DNA of 62,000 nt, from contig NMRA01000266.1 in the NCBI GenBank assembly GCA_002633005.1, positions 12,544 through 74,543 of the forward strand. The letters are read 5' to 3'. Of this stretch, positions 47,884 to 59,480 are shown one piece after another. The stretch's first letter is position 1, and each line of letters opens with the position of its first letter. The notes under the pieces are model-generated. The model searched no databases. It worked only from the letters and a program-made list of their open reading frames with translations, and was not told the DNA's origin. Source of the stretch: Phoronis australis. Lineage: Eukaryota; Phoronida; Phoronidae. A program made the translations under genes and the position numbers.

Positions 47884-50480
47884 TATAAGTTAATAGAGGT
47901 TATTATGGGTCTGAAAACATGTTGTATAGGGCACATTTAAGGACGCAATTACATAATAACTTAAACGAAGTACGGCGTCGTACAAAATGCAAGAAAACAA
48001 ACCATACTTTTGAAACAGATTTTTTACAAAAACACGTTGAAACTGATTTCATTGAATTAATGAGTCGACCCTGCATTTACATGCAGGCTTATTTCGACGC
48101 AAATCGAGACCGTAATTAAATTCTACGATTAAGCGTGCTTTAAAAAGGAAGCTCTTTGCCTCGCAGTTTCCGCGTGCACACGCACCAAATCGATACATTT
48201 ATCGGTTGAAATTATTTAAAGGCACAATTCTTGATATTGAAGAAACAAGGTTCATGGTGAAACAGATTCTCTTTTGACAAATAACGCGATATTCCGTACA
48301 CAAGCACAACCTAGAAACGCCCACGGGCATTTATTCGGATAACAACTATTGTCAAGTGCCCAGATAGTGGTGGGTTTATTCTGAAAATTTACACTTAAAA
48401 GACAACCCAGCGTAAACTTTTAGTCACAAGTTTAGTGTTGTGGAGCATTCATCATATTTAAAACCGAACATTGGTTATCATAAAATGTAAAAAAAACAAT
48501 GTTTTAAGTAAAAATTATCAAATTCAGGACACCTCTCAGGGGCGGATCGAGGAATTTGAGTTGGTGAAGCGGCCAGGGCACAGGAATAACCAAGATTTCG
48601 CCCCAGCCTAAACTGTAGGGATGCAGGGGTCTCAAACTTTTGGGTTCGAAGACCTTATTACTAAAAAGCATGTACGGAGTTTATTCAAGGCCTATGCAAC
48701 GTGCGTTTTCCCTCCGAGCCCCGTGCGTGCGCGCATTTGCTAGTCAGCTATTTGCCACCCGAACTGCCAAATGGTATCTGGGAGAATGCTACAGATAGGG
48801 GGGGGGGGGGGNGCATGCCCCATCTGCCACTCAATTAAAACTATGACATTCCCTTTACACGCACCATCCGTTGCCGAATATACGCCTGGGCTTTTATTTG
48901 GTGTTACTAAAACGCCTGAAAATTCACATTATCGGATAACACACCTAAGGGCTTATCTGGGGAAATCAAGTTAATTCTACTTGCTGCGTGTTATAATTTG
49001 CAAATTCAATGTTTTAATGAGATAGTGATTTTTGTCAAAATTACAATTAGCCAGTCTCATCGCACGGACTTAAAGTGCAACATGGCATTGAGTGGAAACT
49101 GGAGATTTCTGGATTGATGACTGCGACAACGCAGCAGGAGCAGGCATTTTTGATATCCTGACGTCACAACGTTGTCCTCCTTTCAGTAATCATGCTAATG
49201 CAAAATCAGTTACGATTTGACAAGCTTTATACACGAGAATTTGGAAACAGGAAGGGGCAGAGTTTGAATGCATGAGCAAAGACATCAATGCAAAAAACCG
49301 GAACACCAATATTGACCACAAAGACTTATCATTTACTGGGACACCTTTCGAAGTCTTACGTCAACATATCCCACGCTCAACTAGAGAACTCAAGCGAAAA
49401 AACAAACCTCGGTTCGACAGAACAGAACGAGAACTAATTAAAGCAAACAAATTATGCAGATCGCAAAATAAAATCAAACAATAAGCTGGTTTTTGGACAA
49501 TATCAAATCAGTTTGTAACTGTTAGCAATTATCAAATCAGACCACAATATTACACTCTTTCAACACCAAAATTATATTTCCAAAACGGAAAGCAATATTG
49601 GTCTTTTATGAGCAACCTGCAATGAAATAAAACCATATTCTCTAAATAAATCACCAAATGGAAATTACCAAGCGCAGTTTATATGCTATTCTATCAGATT
49701 TGGTCAAAAATAAACCAATATTGCTTTTGAATGCCCACATTTGTTTGCAAGCTGTCTATATCTGCTTTCAAATTTGCCCCTCAGACATTTACAAGAAAAC
49801 ACTCTTGCCTAAACTAAAGTGACCGCACCGACTATATAACAAATAGTATAATTATGCTTACCATTAAAAATGTCTCCAACAATTACTCATGTATTAAAAA
49901 AGTTCGATAGGAACCCTCTTTTCTACTTGAAAACTGGAATTACGGTACCAAATTAGAAAATAATTCAGAATCACTTATTTCAAACTGCAGTATAATACTT
50001 TATTTTCTTTTTCTCTAAAATTGAAATTTCATAAAATGTACAATTTCACTTCATATTATTTTAAGTTGCAAGCTTCAGATTGGTCATATGAGTGGAAAAC
50101 GTACCATATCTCACCAGGACGATTTTTCATAATAAACAATGACAATTTAAAAATTAGTGCTAGATAATTAATTTCTAAATATGGCATCCGCGACTGAGGC
50201 AGGTCCACAGGACCTCCTTCTTTTGCACAAACCTGCCCTTCATGGAATAACGAGCACAGTACACACACTTCACATCTACAAACTAGTGTACTACAACTAG
50301 ACGGGGTGTTTTCAGAGCCCCCATATCCCCAGGCTTTGTCATGGTACGGGTACTACAAGCCAGTGTATTGGTGTTTTATTGTTTCTGCTGTTCAATAATA
50401 ACTTTCCTTCGTACACCAGCTCAAAGGCAACCACGTGAATGACAAAATCACATTTATCTATACCTAAGGGATTTTTCTGA
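47884..50480. other. Intron stretch with fragments only
   Basis: Frames at 47919-48119, 49272-49484 (basic, K-R-K-N-K-P-R) and 50056-50268 show no known motif. A G-rich element fragment is at 48541-48830, with an N in a poly-G run. The rest is AT-rich and unremarkable. Confidence 0.4.
48541..48830. repeat. G-rich element fragment
   Basis: Starts GGGCGGATCGAGGAATTTGA and ends in CGAACTGCCAAATGGTATCT, then a G run and GCATGCCCC. The last part matches the first 60 bases of the window. Confidence 0.4.
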
Positions 50481-51278
50481 AATCCCCTCTACAGATATGG
50501 TGGCATCCCGGGCTTGAGACCGAGGGGGGAGGGCGGCTACTTTGGGAAGTCGAATTGGTTTTTGACACCCCAACAATTTTTGCCTTCCTACGGACCTGTA
50601 TTAGATCATGAACTTTCGTTTGATCTGCACTGTGGAGCCGGCGGGCAAACAAATTAAGCTCTAATCAACTTTTCCATGTATCACGTCTTTAGTGTATGTT
50701 TTAAATCGTTTGTGGGCACCTACACAAATTTTGATTATGGTGACAAAGTCTACTACGCAAAAGTAAGCAAATGGTGTAGGACCTTTTTAGCTGGACAGAC
50801 TACAGTATCAGGCTGGTGTTAAGAAAGAGTAAAAGACAATTATCGAAAATCTTAACTGGACCAAATTGACATTGCGATGAAAGCTGCAATAATTTTAAGA
50901 CCCTCAGGGGCCCAAATTAATTTCAAAATGATTAAAAAATTTTATTTTCCACCAGAACCTTTCTTATAGACCTGAAAACAAAAGTTCATGGTCAAAAAAA
51001 ATTTTCATGCTCGCTAATTAATTTTTCTTAATTGTTCCACCGGTGACCCAATGGGACTTGAGGGTCGAAAAAAGACCAAATATTGGTCATAATAAAACAA
51101 GTGCTAAGTTTAAGATAATCAGTTTTATTTCGACCAAGGACCAAAAACTGTCTTCAAAAAACATTTTAAATCAATGTGAACATGCATTATAATCTACAAC
51201 AGCTACATCTTATATATTCTGCAATAAAATATTCTCCCTGCAGTCACTGTCACAATTTTGCAAATCAGCACTACTGGA

Positions 51279-51381
51279 CTACAGTCGAACATGAAACTCT
51301 CTGAAACAGTTCCTCTGTTCAGTGTAGCAGAGGTTGACTTTACACTTCTCACAAACATTGTTTGACTTCAAGCCACAAACC
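51279..51381 (-). pseudogene. Out-of-frame C-terminal Cys-rich domain of the piggyBac transposase
   Basis: In a shifted frame the bases read R-V-C-G-L-K-S-N-N-V-C-E-K-C, then L-C-Y and N-C-F-R-E-F-H, then a TAG at 51281-51279. The C-x2-C...C-x2-C...C...C...H spacing is that of the piggyBac C-terminal zinc-binding domain. It connects to the main frame by a one-base difference near 51384. Confidence 0.75.
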
Positions 51382-53082
51382 CTACCATCGACGCCTTTCG
51401 TCAGCTTTTATCATGAAGTGGCAAAACATGTCCCTTCTGACCTCGGGGGCTGGCATGATCTGAATCGAATTCTGCTTTTTCCGATCACCAGCAGCCTCGA
51501 TTGGATCTTCAACAGAAGGACGTCCACGTTTTCTCTTGCAGCCATTGTTCAGGTCGATCAATAGAGTGGAAAGTCTGGCCTGAAACTTCCGTTGATTCAA
51601 AACATCACGTGGCGGCAAATTAAGCAGCTTACATACTCGGCGATACGACAGCCAGGCATTAACTGTCATCATGCGGATAGTGTGCCAGAAAATGTACAGG
51701 TACCACCGCTTCGATTTCATTCTGTAGCTCCCCTTGGCTACGAAACAGTCGTGGAGATCCACACCACCCAAGTCCTCATTATAGGCCTTGATGACCGCAG
51801 GCCTAAGCACGTTCACGTGTGCACGTGATGATTTATCATAGCGCCTGACGCTGTTTGCAGGCTCAGTTCCACAGTATGTTGACAGCGTGGTTACAGCTCT
51901 TGTGTCGTACCATCGCACTGCCACAATTCCTGATTCCTCGACACAGGAGTCGATAGTGCCACGTCCACGCTTTTTCATGTCAGACTCCGTCTGCAGCTTT
52001 ACACCAGGCAATCTGTTAGGACGTACAGTGCCAGTATAGTGAATGCCTCTCGACTTCAGCTCCATGATTAGAGGTAGTCCCGTGAAGAAGTTGTCTGCAG
52101 TGATCTTGTAATTCAGAGCTGGAGCCCCAGGAGTGTTCTGTGGCAGGGTCTTGGCAAGGTTCAGGACAACGTCTGCCCCAACACCCAATGCACTTTTTGC
52201 CGTCCCCTCACGATTGCCCTGGTACACATCGAAATCATACAATATGCCAGCTGCACCTGTTCTCGCCCACACCTTGATGCCCCATGGATGAGGTTTTCCC
52301 TTGACGTACTGTTTCAGTTTGCTGAATTTGCCCTTGAAAGGGATCATCATCTCGTCGATCGAGTTTTGCTCCTCGGGAACTAGTTTCAGACAATTATGTC
52401 GAAATTTTTCAAGCCAAGGACGTATTTTCCACAGTTTGTCCTTCTTGTCCTCATCACTAGCAGTGTTGTTGTTGACGAAGTGCAGCGACGTTAACAGCAA
52501 CTGAAATCGGTTTCGACTCATAACACTTGCCACGGGTTCATACCTAGTGTCAGACTCCCAGTAGCAGCGATTTCCTGGCATTTTCGCTAAACCCATCCTC
52601 AAAAACATGCCAATCACTTTCTTCAACTCAGTTTTATCAGTGTCTACAGACTTTCCAGTTTTTTCTACACTGTACTGATTAGACATTTCAGAAAGCATGT
52701 CCAGCATATCATCAGTTAAAAAATCATACAAAAAATTTATAGGTGACGGTAACTCATAATGATCGGGCAATTCCAGCAGCTTCCCTCTGAAGATTGCATC
52801 AGGAGACACAAACTGAGACTTTGTCCATTTGTAAGCATTCTTCTTCTTGGACGTAGCAGGATGTGGTGCAGCAGGTTGGGGCACAGGTTCATCTTCATCA
52901 GAAGATTCACTTAGCACTGGAGTTCCGGACTGGTTCTCAGGTGTTTCGTAATCTTCATCGTCTGTGGATTCTTCCTCAATATCACTGTCATTTGGGTCAA
53001 TTTGGTCGAGTATGTTGACAACATCAGCTACTCTATAATTTCTAGTTTGACGTTGACGTTGCGTAGAAGAGTGAGAATTCAT
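51382..53082 (-). CDS. piggyBac transposase, 566 residues, C-terminus truncated by frameshift
   Basis: The frame opens at 53082 with M-N-S-H-S-S and has an acidic N-terminal region (residues 28-66). The DDE_Tnp_1_7 core follows. Catalytic Asp candidates are D243 in S-I-D-E, D330 in T-A-D-N and D442 with D445 in G-G-V-D-L-H-D, matching the insect piggyBac triad pattern. A Lys/Arg-rich patch (C-K-R-K-R-G-R-P) near residue 515 could be a nuclear signal. The frame ends at R-R-R-W-stop (51382). One extra G there pushes the Cys-rich domain into another frame. Family members usually have about 580-640 residues with this domain. The missing part binds the transposon ends, so the protein as read is probably impaired unless the G is a sequencing error. 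Confidence 0.9.
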   Translation of the reverse strand: MNSHSSTQRQRQTRNYRVADVVNILDQIDPNDSDIEEESTDDEDYETPENQSGTPVLSESSDEDEPVPQPAAPHPATSKKKNAYKWTKSQFVSPDAIFRGKLLELPDHYELPSPINFLYDFLTDDMLDMLSEMSNQYSVEKTGKSVDTDKTELKKVIGMFLRMGLAKMPGNRCYWESDTRYEPVASVMSRNRFQLLLTSLHFVNNNTASDEDKKDKLWKIRPWLEKFRHNCLKLVPEEQNSIDEMMIPFKGKFSKLKQYVKGKPHPWGIKVWARTGAAGILYDFDVYQGNREGTAKSALGVGADVVLNLAKTLPQNTPGAPALNYKITADNFFTGLPLIMELKSRGIHYTGTVRPNRLPGVKLQTESDMKKRGRGTIDSCVEESGIVAVRWYDTRAVTTLSTYCGTEPANSVRRYDKSSRAHVNVLRPAVIKAYNEDLGGVDLHDCFVAKGSYRMKSKRWYLYIFWHTIRMMTVNAWLSYRRVCKLLNLPPRDVLNQRKFQARLSTLLIDLNNGCKRKRGRPSVEDPIEAAGDRKKQNSIQIMPAPEVRRDMFCHFMIKADERRRW

Positions 53083-53948
53083 CTGTAAAAAATAACATCA
53101 TCATTATGTTAAAACAATCAAATAAATCAATTTCCACAATAGATATTACACTGACACTTCTTGAATAGAAAACATCACGACAGCGTTTGTCACGTTTTTT
53201 AGAATTGTTTCTGATCACAAATGCTACGTTTCAACACAATAAAAGAGATGAAGTGCAAATAATTGTTTTCCGAAAGGACGAAAAATCAGCATGTAGTTTG
53301 AGTGGTAATCAAATGTCTGGAATGCACCAGTGTTCATAAATAGCAACACAACATAAAAATTAGGTCAATTCCATTGCTTGATAATTCAACAAATATTCAC
53401 TTTTTGTTGAATTTTTCATTTTAATAACAAGATCATACCACAAAGAAGTTAACTGAGTCAAAAATGTAGAAAATTTTGTTATGCTGAAGAACTATTACGC
53501 GAATAAGGTAGCTACATTTTTCTGTAGACACGTGGGTTTCATTGTCACAAAGGCCCACTGGGTCACCGGTGACCCACTCGACTTTCAAGATCAAAATAGG
53601 AGTTCAAAACACAATCTTTGTAAAAAATTCAATCATAAACCTTTACACTGACATATTTTCAATAACATCTACAAATATTAAACTTGTAACTTACCGTAAA
53701 GCAATATATATCGAAGCGAAAATAGATGGTGGTTCTACAGTGCACAGCAAACACTGGAGGCAGCCTTTTCAAAAGTCAATGTATGAAGGCAAATAGGTCA
53801 AAAGTTCACATTCCTTTTGTTCAATATGTGGAACATAGTTTCTTAGGGAGAGCAAATGATCAATTTACTTAGACTGTGTATTTCAGGGTGAAGTGGTGAT
53901 CACATCAATTTTAGGGGGCACAGATGACCCCGTGGGCCTCTGAGGGTT

Positions 53949-56141
53949 TTAAACTCATAAAGTTCTCAACATGTTAAATAATATACCAAATAAACAATTC
54001 GAAAATAATCAACGACTAAGCACTAGATCAGGGTGTAGCTTTATAAAACTAGCACCACGTAGAACCTTCACAAAACTATGCCGTGTATTTTAAACGAGAA
54101 CACGTGAATTCGGCTATATTTTCAAGCCGCGACATTGCAACCAAATTTTACCCAGGTCTCTCTTTCTTAGCTCCTCCGTCTTGTTCTCGAGCAATTTGAA
54201 ATCCACAAAAACATTAGGCATGGAACGTACATGTACGTTTGTATGCAACACCCATGCAACAGACATAATGAACAGCAATTGTATTTTATCCTTAAAGTTC
54301 AATTTTTACCTATAATTTTGCAAAAAGTTATAGTACAAAAGAAAGATGTCTGAACAAATTTAGGTCAAGGCTGTGGTTCAACTCTGAAAATTTCATACAT
54401 ACTTTCAGAATTTGTCCCCCAACTGTGAATCTGTCCAAATCTGTCAGTTTAAAATTATTTACATTATTATTGATCGTTTGCTTGATCTATTGTTCCGTAC
54501 ACTAAGCGCAGTCGATCATATAACATGTAAAATTAGTAGCAATCCATGACAGATTGACAAATTTATGTTTTCAAAAATTGTCCCATAACTTTCCGAATGG
54601 CATCAATTAAGTGCTCCTTAACAAAGTTGGCAATTTACTCCATAGTAACTTGTCTCTGATACGAAAGTTTGTTATGCTATTCGTATCAATGCATCATGTT
54701 TTGATTACGTTTTTCTCCATGACATACGTGTGTTAAGCTATTAACGTAAATTACGGAAAACTTAGCATATCATTATTTACAAATTTGGTAGCTAAATTTT
54801 GGTATATAATTATGACTCTTTTGCACAGTCCTTATGATAATTTATTTCTTCAACGTTTACCTGTTGCTCAAATTTAATGTTAATTTGCTTCCTGGGCCGA
54901 AACTTCATCTAATGCACTTGCGCAATCTCGTGAAATGAAAATGGCTCACCTTGTTCAGTATATTAATTTAGAGGGAAGAAAATTTGTGGTGACAAAGAAT
55001 TTCCCTAGTAACGGTTCGGTCAAGTTTACGGTATACAAAAAATCGACATTTTGAATATGAGCCTGGATACAAAGTTGCGTAAATATAAAATTTTAAAGTT
55101 AGATGTTCGGTCACGATAGGCCAAGTGCTACTTGAACCCGGCTGCTAAAAACAGAAAAATATTTGAGCCTGCTTAAGCCTACGTCAAAGTAGGACGAGTA
55201 AAATCGATGAAAAAGGAAGAATGCCCCAATAGCATCGACTGAAGAAATAAATAGGAAATACCGTTAGTGAAAAGTATTTTGTGTTAATGTCAACGACCTA
55301 AATAAATATTAAAAACCTAATACTTCTCAACTATCTTCGTGTAATTTGCAAACCACATACATAATCAAATGACCCTCATTTTCGAATCGGTAATTTAGAA
55401 AACGCAAAACGACACGCCATACAACAGACTTTCAAAATCATAAAATTACAACTTTGAAGGTCAGCTATACTAAACTCCCATAACTTGACGCTAACAGCGT
55501 TTAGGATAACCTAAATAGATAGTTTCTGGTCTGTGTTGATCACGTAGTTAAAAGTTCACTCAAGAGTCACCTAGCGTAACCTAAAAAGCTGCAAAGACGT
55601 TGGATTTTCTTGGCTATCACCAAAGGTCGAAGGGGGTGCGGCACTGTCTAAAATGGAGCATTTACTTTTCATGCGTATGGCTTAGCAATACGAAACTGGT
55701 AAAAATGTCGTTAGTCAAGTTATAGGTGATTGCGTGGCATTTTGAATGCCTGCATGCAGTTGTAATTTCACCAAGTCCAGTTTGAAGAAACAACCCCACT
55801 ATTACTTACTCCTACATCAAGTCTAATTCCCCTAAATAAACACCAAACTGTAACTGTAAAAAGGCTACGTGATACACCGAAGTAATATCACTACGGATGT
55901 TTTAGCTTAGTTCGAAAAGAGAGCACTTCCTTACAGTTGACCTGGATTGCATACATGTAAAAGTTTGATCGAGATTCTCGTGAGCCCATCTATGCCCTGC
56001 AGTGAGAAATGGTTAACAGATTGAATTGCTGATATCAAGAAGATTCCACGTAAAACCTATAAGGCAATGGTTATATAGAAAATTTCAAGGTGCACTTCAA
56101 GTCAATAATGATCAGGCGAGTGTTCATGAGTGAGTACTTAC
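53949..56141. other. Intron stretch, nothing recognised
   Basis: AT-rich, with one 62-codon minus frame at 54114-54302 that has no motif. No transposon ends or ankyrin-type exon was found. Confidence 0.4.
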
Positions 56142-56228
56142 ATAATACAGTCTTTGGTTGACGTCCCATCCTTTGTCTATATACATCAATAGTTTACTAC
56201 AATCGTCCTCCTCCATGGCTTTTTTAAT
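56142..56228 (-). CDS. Exon 2: ankyrin cap exon
   Basis: Between acceptor TTTTCAG and donor GTAAGT lie 29 codons, phase 0 at both ends. The peptide (IKKAMEEDD..., ending ...GWDVNQRLYY) has the form of the second half of a capping ankyrin repeat: a helix with acidic and lysine residues, then an I-D-x-G-x-D-V-N turn like those that precede a G-x-T-A-L start. The next exon (31630-31725) begins with exactly such a start, so the join is structurally natural although the intron is 24 kb. A 13-bp minisatellite lies just upstream in the preceding intron. Confidence 0.6.
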
Positions 56229-58011
56229 CTGAAAATGGTAATGAATATATGTGGATTATGGAGTACAATAGAATCTGAACTCTGTTCACAAGAGACTGGG
56301 GTTTGCGGCTGAGGTGCGCGATTGTGGTGCGCGACTGTGGTGCGCGACTGTGGTGCACAACTCTGGTGCAAATAAATTAATGCAAGAAAAGCGCTATCAA
56401 CTGCGATTGTGCCAATGTTATACATGTATTCTTGTGCATTTACCCCCTTTTTTCTGAAGCCCACTCACGTGCTCCGTGTTATCATAACGCCATTCAAGGG
56501 CCTCAGGCAGGTGTCCTTTTTATCCTTTGTAGGCACTTAATTTATTTTTTATACTTGTTTTAGCTACACACCAATCAATTGGGCTAAAGTCTAATACCCC
56601 TACTTGTTTTTTCTTCATATTATTTACATAATCAACTATCGTTATTAAGTCATGAAATTTACAGGGATATTACTGGACTTCGCCTTTGCGCCATTACCGC
56701 ATAAAACATGAAAAAGCAAGTACATTGCAGCAGCGCGACAACCGGGCGTATGTTTTAAAACACATCAATCTTCCAAAAGTGCAAGATTCTAGTCAAGTTA
56801 CAGCCAGTCGGGTAAAACATGGCTGTTATTATTTCGATTGGCGTTGGAGTTTGTTTGATATGTTACCAATTCAATTACACTAAGTCTTCTGGGTGCAACT
56901 TTTTGAAAAAAGCACACCATTTATAACCAGGTGCTCCCAAAGAGCGCAGGTACACACCTGATCAGGAATACCCCTCCATTTACAAACCTTGCCCTTCACC
57001 AAACCAACTTAAGATTACTTCCGTGCCACTATAAACGTTAGAAAATGTACCTAAGCATTAAAATTGCTCGGTCAAACTAACAATCGCTGGATACACGACG
57101 ACCAAAATAGCCAGTATCCTTTTGTTCAAGTAGTGAATTACCTCTCATTCGTACATAGAATATGCCGACACAGAGAAAAGGAACTTGACATTATAAAACA
57201 AACACCTTATGGTATATCACCGTGTAGTCCAACTGGCTAAATGTGCAAAATTGGTTCTGGTCGGCCCTGTATTATTTTTATACGGAAAATCACACTTTCA
57301 AATTTAAGAAAAACCTAAAAAACATCGGTTTTGCCAAACATTTTTTCGTGAATGTTCATAAAACTTCACAATACATGCCGCATAGATGTAAAACACACCT
57401 GTTGTTATATGGCATGCTGGTGTGCCAAGAATGAATATATTCCAGAGTACGAAAGTCTCATAATTGACAATTTAGCACCATATTTTTCGCAGTCAAGCTT
57501 TTCTTTTCCGCGCAACAACCGTGTCCCATAACCATAGAATAATCTTTTGGATTATTGCTGTCGTCATCTGTTGCTCATTAAGTCCAGAATTTTATCCCTG
57601 GCCCTGGGATTATTCTGAACAGATGTGTATAACTGCAACAACCCAATTCACAGTGTTTTATCAAATTCCACTCCCTGACAATGCAAACTTGGAAATAAGT
57701 CGGGTCAACGTTCCTGTGAACATTTGGAGGGTTCTTACTCGGCCGATAAATTTAGTTATATTCTCAAGAATATTTTTTCTAATAAAAAGTTCGATAGCAA
57801 TATACTGTTCTGCGCAAACGCACGCCTTGGACTTAACACTTCATAGTCAACGTTGCTTGCACTGTTGTAATGTCACAATGATTGCGAATATAATGCCTAG
57901 GATCAAACAATGTTCGATAACGAAATTCAGCATAAGACAGGTAACGTCGAAAGCAGACCAAAACATGACGCAAAGATGTACAATGATTTCTGAGACATTT
58001 TGGAATCTCAC
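56229..58011. other. Intron 1 of the ankyrin gene
   Basis: Contains a minisatellite at 56313-56370. Frames at 56186-56464 (minus, across exon 2), 56686-56883 and 57243-57434 (plus) have no motif. I see no second exon in this interval. Confidence 0.4.
56313..56370. repeat. 13-bp minisatellite, about 4.5 copies
   Basis: GGTGCGCGATTGT, GGTGCGCGACTGT (twice), GGTGCACAACTCT and a partial GGTGCA follow one another. It lies 85 bases from exon 2. Confidence 0.75.
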
Positions 58012-58068
58012 CCCATTCAATTCTTCCTGGCTGAGAAGAACGCCACCAGATTTCTTGTTCTCCGCCAT
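58012..58068 (-). CDS. Exon 1: start exon of the ankyrin-peptidase gene
   Basis: An ATG at 58068-58066 opens 19 codons beginning MAENKKSGG and ending at a GTGAGA donor (58011-58006), leaving phase 0. The ATG lies in a favourable context (GACATGG). The peptide is hydrophilic, without a signal peptide or membrane segment. I chose this frame because its phase matches every following ankyrin exon. Longer frames cross the same bases on both strands (184 residues plus, 186 residues minus), but they resemble nothing I know and ignore the donor site. No TATA box or other promoter element is clear upstream. Confidence 0.55.
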
Positions 58069-58784
58069 GTCGTAAATCTGGTCTTTTGTGGATACTTGTG
58101 GTCATTCTGCGCCTAATGTAATGACTATAACGCAGTGGTTTTACCGGATATATAGGCAGTTTTTTATCTTTGGGTATTACCACAAATTTCAATGCCTTGT
58201 TGCACAACAATAGGTCATAAACACATGTAATGTTGTTATCTACAAATCGACATATTGCGGTCATAGGAAGCGGGGCTCTCGAAAGGGTTGGGGGCGTTCC
58301 TTTACTTGCAGGTACCATGATTAAACCGCAGCAACTGTCATATTCGTTTTGAAAGAAAAGAAAGACCGGCGAATCATAGAGAAAAGAGAACATTCAAGAA
58401 AAATATTGGCAACTATCAGAGTACGATAATGTAGACATGTGTCTGTATGTATAACCACTTGGTAATAATTGATAGCCTGACAGGGTGCAACAGTTGTTGA
58501 TCCTTTCCTGGTTACTTATTACGGATTCTTTCATATTCAAGGGCACAGTCATAGGTAGTGTCCTAGAGGCACAGCCATTGGAGGGGTCCTGTTACAAAGC
58601 CAGCGGATGGGGCCCCAGGTACACAGCCATTGGATGAGGCCGGTTGAAGACATCCATATATCCACAATAACTTGTTTTTATGTTTAATTGAAAACTTCTT
58701 AGGGAGAGAGGAACTCACGATGGAATTAAAGGAGAATGTCACCCGATTTAATTAATCTTTTTACCGTCTTAAGTAATGGGTCTA
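58069..58784. other. Region upstream of exon 1
   Basis: This should contain the promoter and 5' untranslated region of the ankyrin gene. I see no TATA box, CpG-dense stretch or other clear signal. Near 58565-58640 a short imperfect repeat (CACAGCCATTGGA) occurs twice. Confidence 0.35.
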
Positions 58785-59480
58785 GTATCCACATCACCTC
58801 GTATCTTACTTCCCCGAGAGGTGTCGCGCTAACCTGTGAGGATGGTGAGAAACGACGCAACGACGTCAGTGGTTCTTCTGCAGAGTGAGAGCGGCTATGG
58901 TGTGGTGCATCGTTCCCGCTTGTGGAAACTATGAAGCTGCGAGGAAGTAGTGGAGAATGAAAAGTACGCCGTTAATACCAAGTATGAGGCCTTGAAACTT
59001 CTCCGTGTCTGTCAGTGGCCTTCATTTCGAAGGATCAGTTGTTGATCAGCTTTTGATTATGGAGAATTGTAATTGGCCTTGATAACATGAAAAATTCAAT
59101 TAGAACTCATGATGGTCCATGATAAACATCAAATTCTGACACCATGACAAGTCATTCAAATGGTTTCGGGACTATCCATGTGTTTCGTTGTCTGGTACAC
59201 GTTCACTGAACCTGTCTATTATTTCTTGATCAGTGTATTCCGGTTCGAACTGATAGCCTGCGAAACCTAATGATCCACATGTGAAGTCTTCGTCGTATGA
59301 GCACTCATCTCAGTCGGAACTGCGAGTTGCCACGTTGAAGTTTATTGTCACGCCTTCTGTTTCAAAATGAATTATTCTCACCCTAACCAATGCTGATATA
59401 GAACTGAAACAAAGTCTTTCTCATTTGATACAATTTGTAATGCCTTGGAGTGTTCGTGTGAGCAAATATTTTGAGAACCC
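58785..59480 (+). pseudogene. THAP-like relic, dispersed plus-strand copy
   Basis: The region aligns in order with the minus-strand relics at 8, 12, 17 and 20.7 kb: CACCTCGTAT, GAGAGGTGTCGCGCTAACC, ACGACGTCAGTG, and later GTTTCAAAATGAATTATTCT. Here the start is better kept: M-V-W-C-I-V-P-A-C-G-N-Y-E-A-A-R-K at about 58897, with the C-x4-C of a THAP finger, then a TAG. It shows that the sequence in the tandem units derives from a dispersed element or gene family. Confidence 0.5.

Larger units (their letters stand above)
50899..53948 (-). mobile_element. piggyBac transposon with TTAA ends, nearly complete
   Basis: TTAA at 50895-50898 is followed by GACCCTCAGGGGCCCA. At the other end the reverse complement of 53933-53948 reads AACCCTCAGAGGCCCA next to TTAA (53949-53952). 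So a 16-base TIR with two mismatches and a TTAA duplication frame 3050 bases. Internal palindromic repeats with CACCGGTGACCCA lie at about 51037 and 53560. The transposase occupies the middle on the minus strand with no intron apparent. The element sits in intron 2 of the ankyrin gene and looks much younger than the relic at 42 kb. Confidence 0.85.
31726..56141 (-). other. Intron 2 of the ankyrin gene (24.4 kb), a transposon sink
   Basis: I found no ankyrin exon between 31725 and 56142. The interval holds the piggyBac elements, the 2.5-kb duplication, mariner-like, G-rich and other repeats listed separately. From 31.8 to 33.9 kb and from 34.6 to 36.0 kb nothing is recognised beyond short motif-free frames, for example 32864-33070 and 35427-35693. 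If the model is wrong and the gene starts near 31.7 kb, exons 1-2 belong to another ankyrin gene. Confidence 0.45.
95..58068 (-). other. Gene span: ankyrin-repeat / trypsin-like peptidase gene, 16 exons seen, 3' end outside window
   Basis: This entry joins the minus-strand exons listed separately into one gene model. Reading from 58068 downwards, the exons give a 19-residue start, a 29-residue ankyrin cap, ankyrin repeats of about residues 49-213, a 28-residue DVC segment, a second ankyrin block of about residues 242-405, a second DVC segment, a 94-residue linker and the first 65 residues of a trypsin-like peptidase. All junctions up to the linker are phase 0, with good GT and AG sites. Introns are 0.36 to 24 kb and full of transposons. 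Ankyrin repeats are protein-binding scaffolds, and the absence of a signal peptide suggests an intracellular product. Coupling of ankyrin repeats to a trypsin-like peptidase resembles animal immune or conflict proteins, but that role is inference. It could instead be two adjacent genes split between the two blocks, because no transcript evidence is available. One junction (linker to peptidase) does not match in phase. Confidence 0.7.

Noticed and set aside
57521-58393. Overlapping 184-codon plus and 186-codon minus frames
   Set aside because: Neither shows a family motif. The true coding part here appears to be the 57-base start exon in a third frame, with a GTGAGA donor and phase matching the ankyrin exons.
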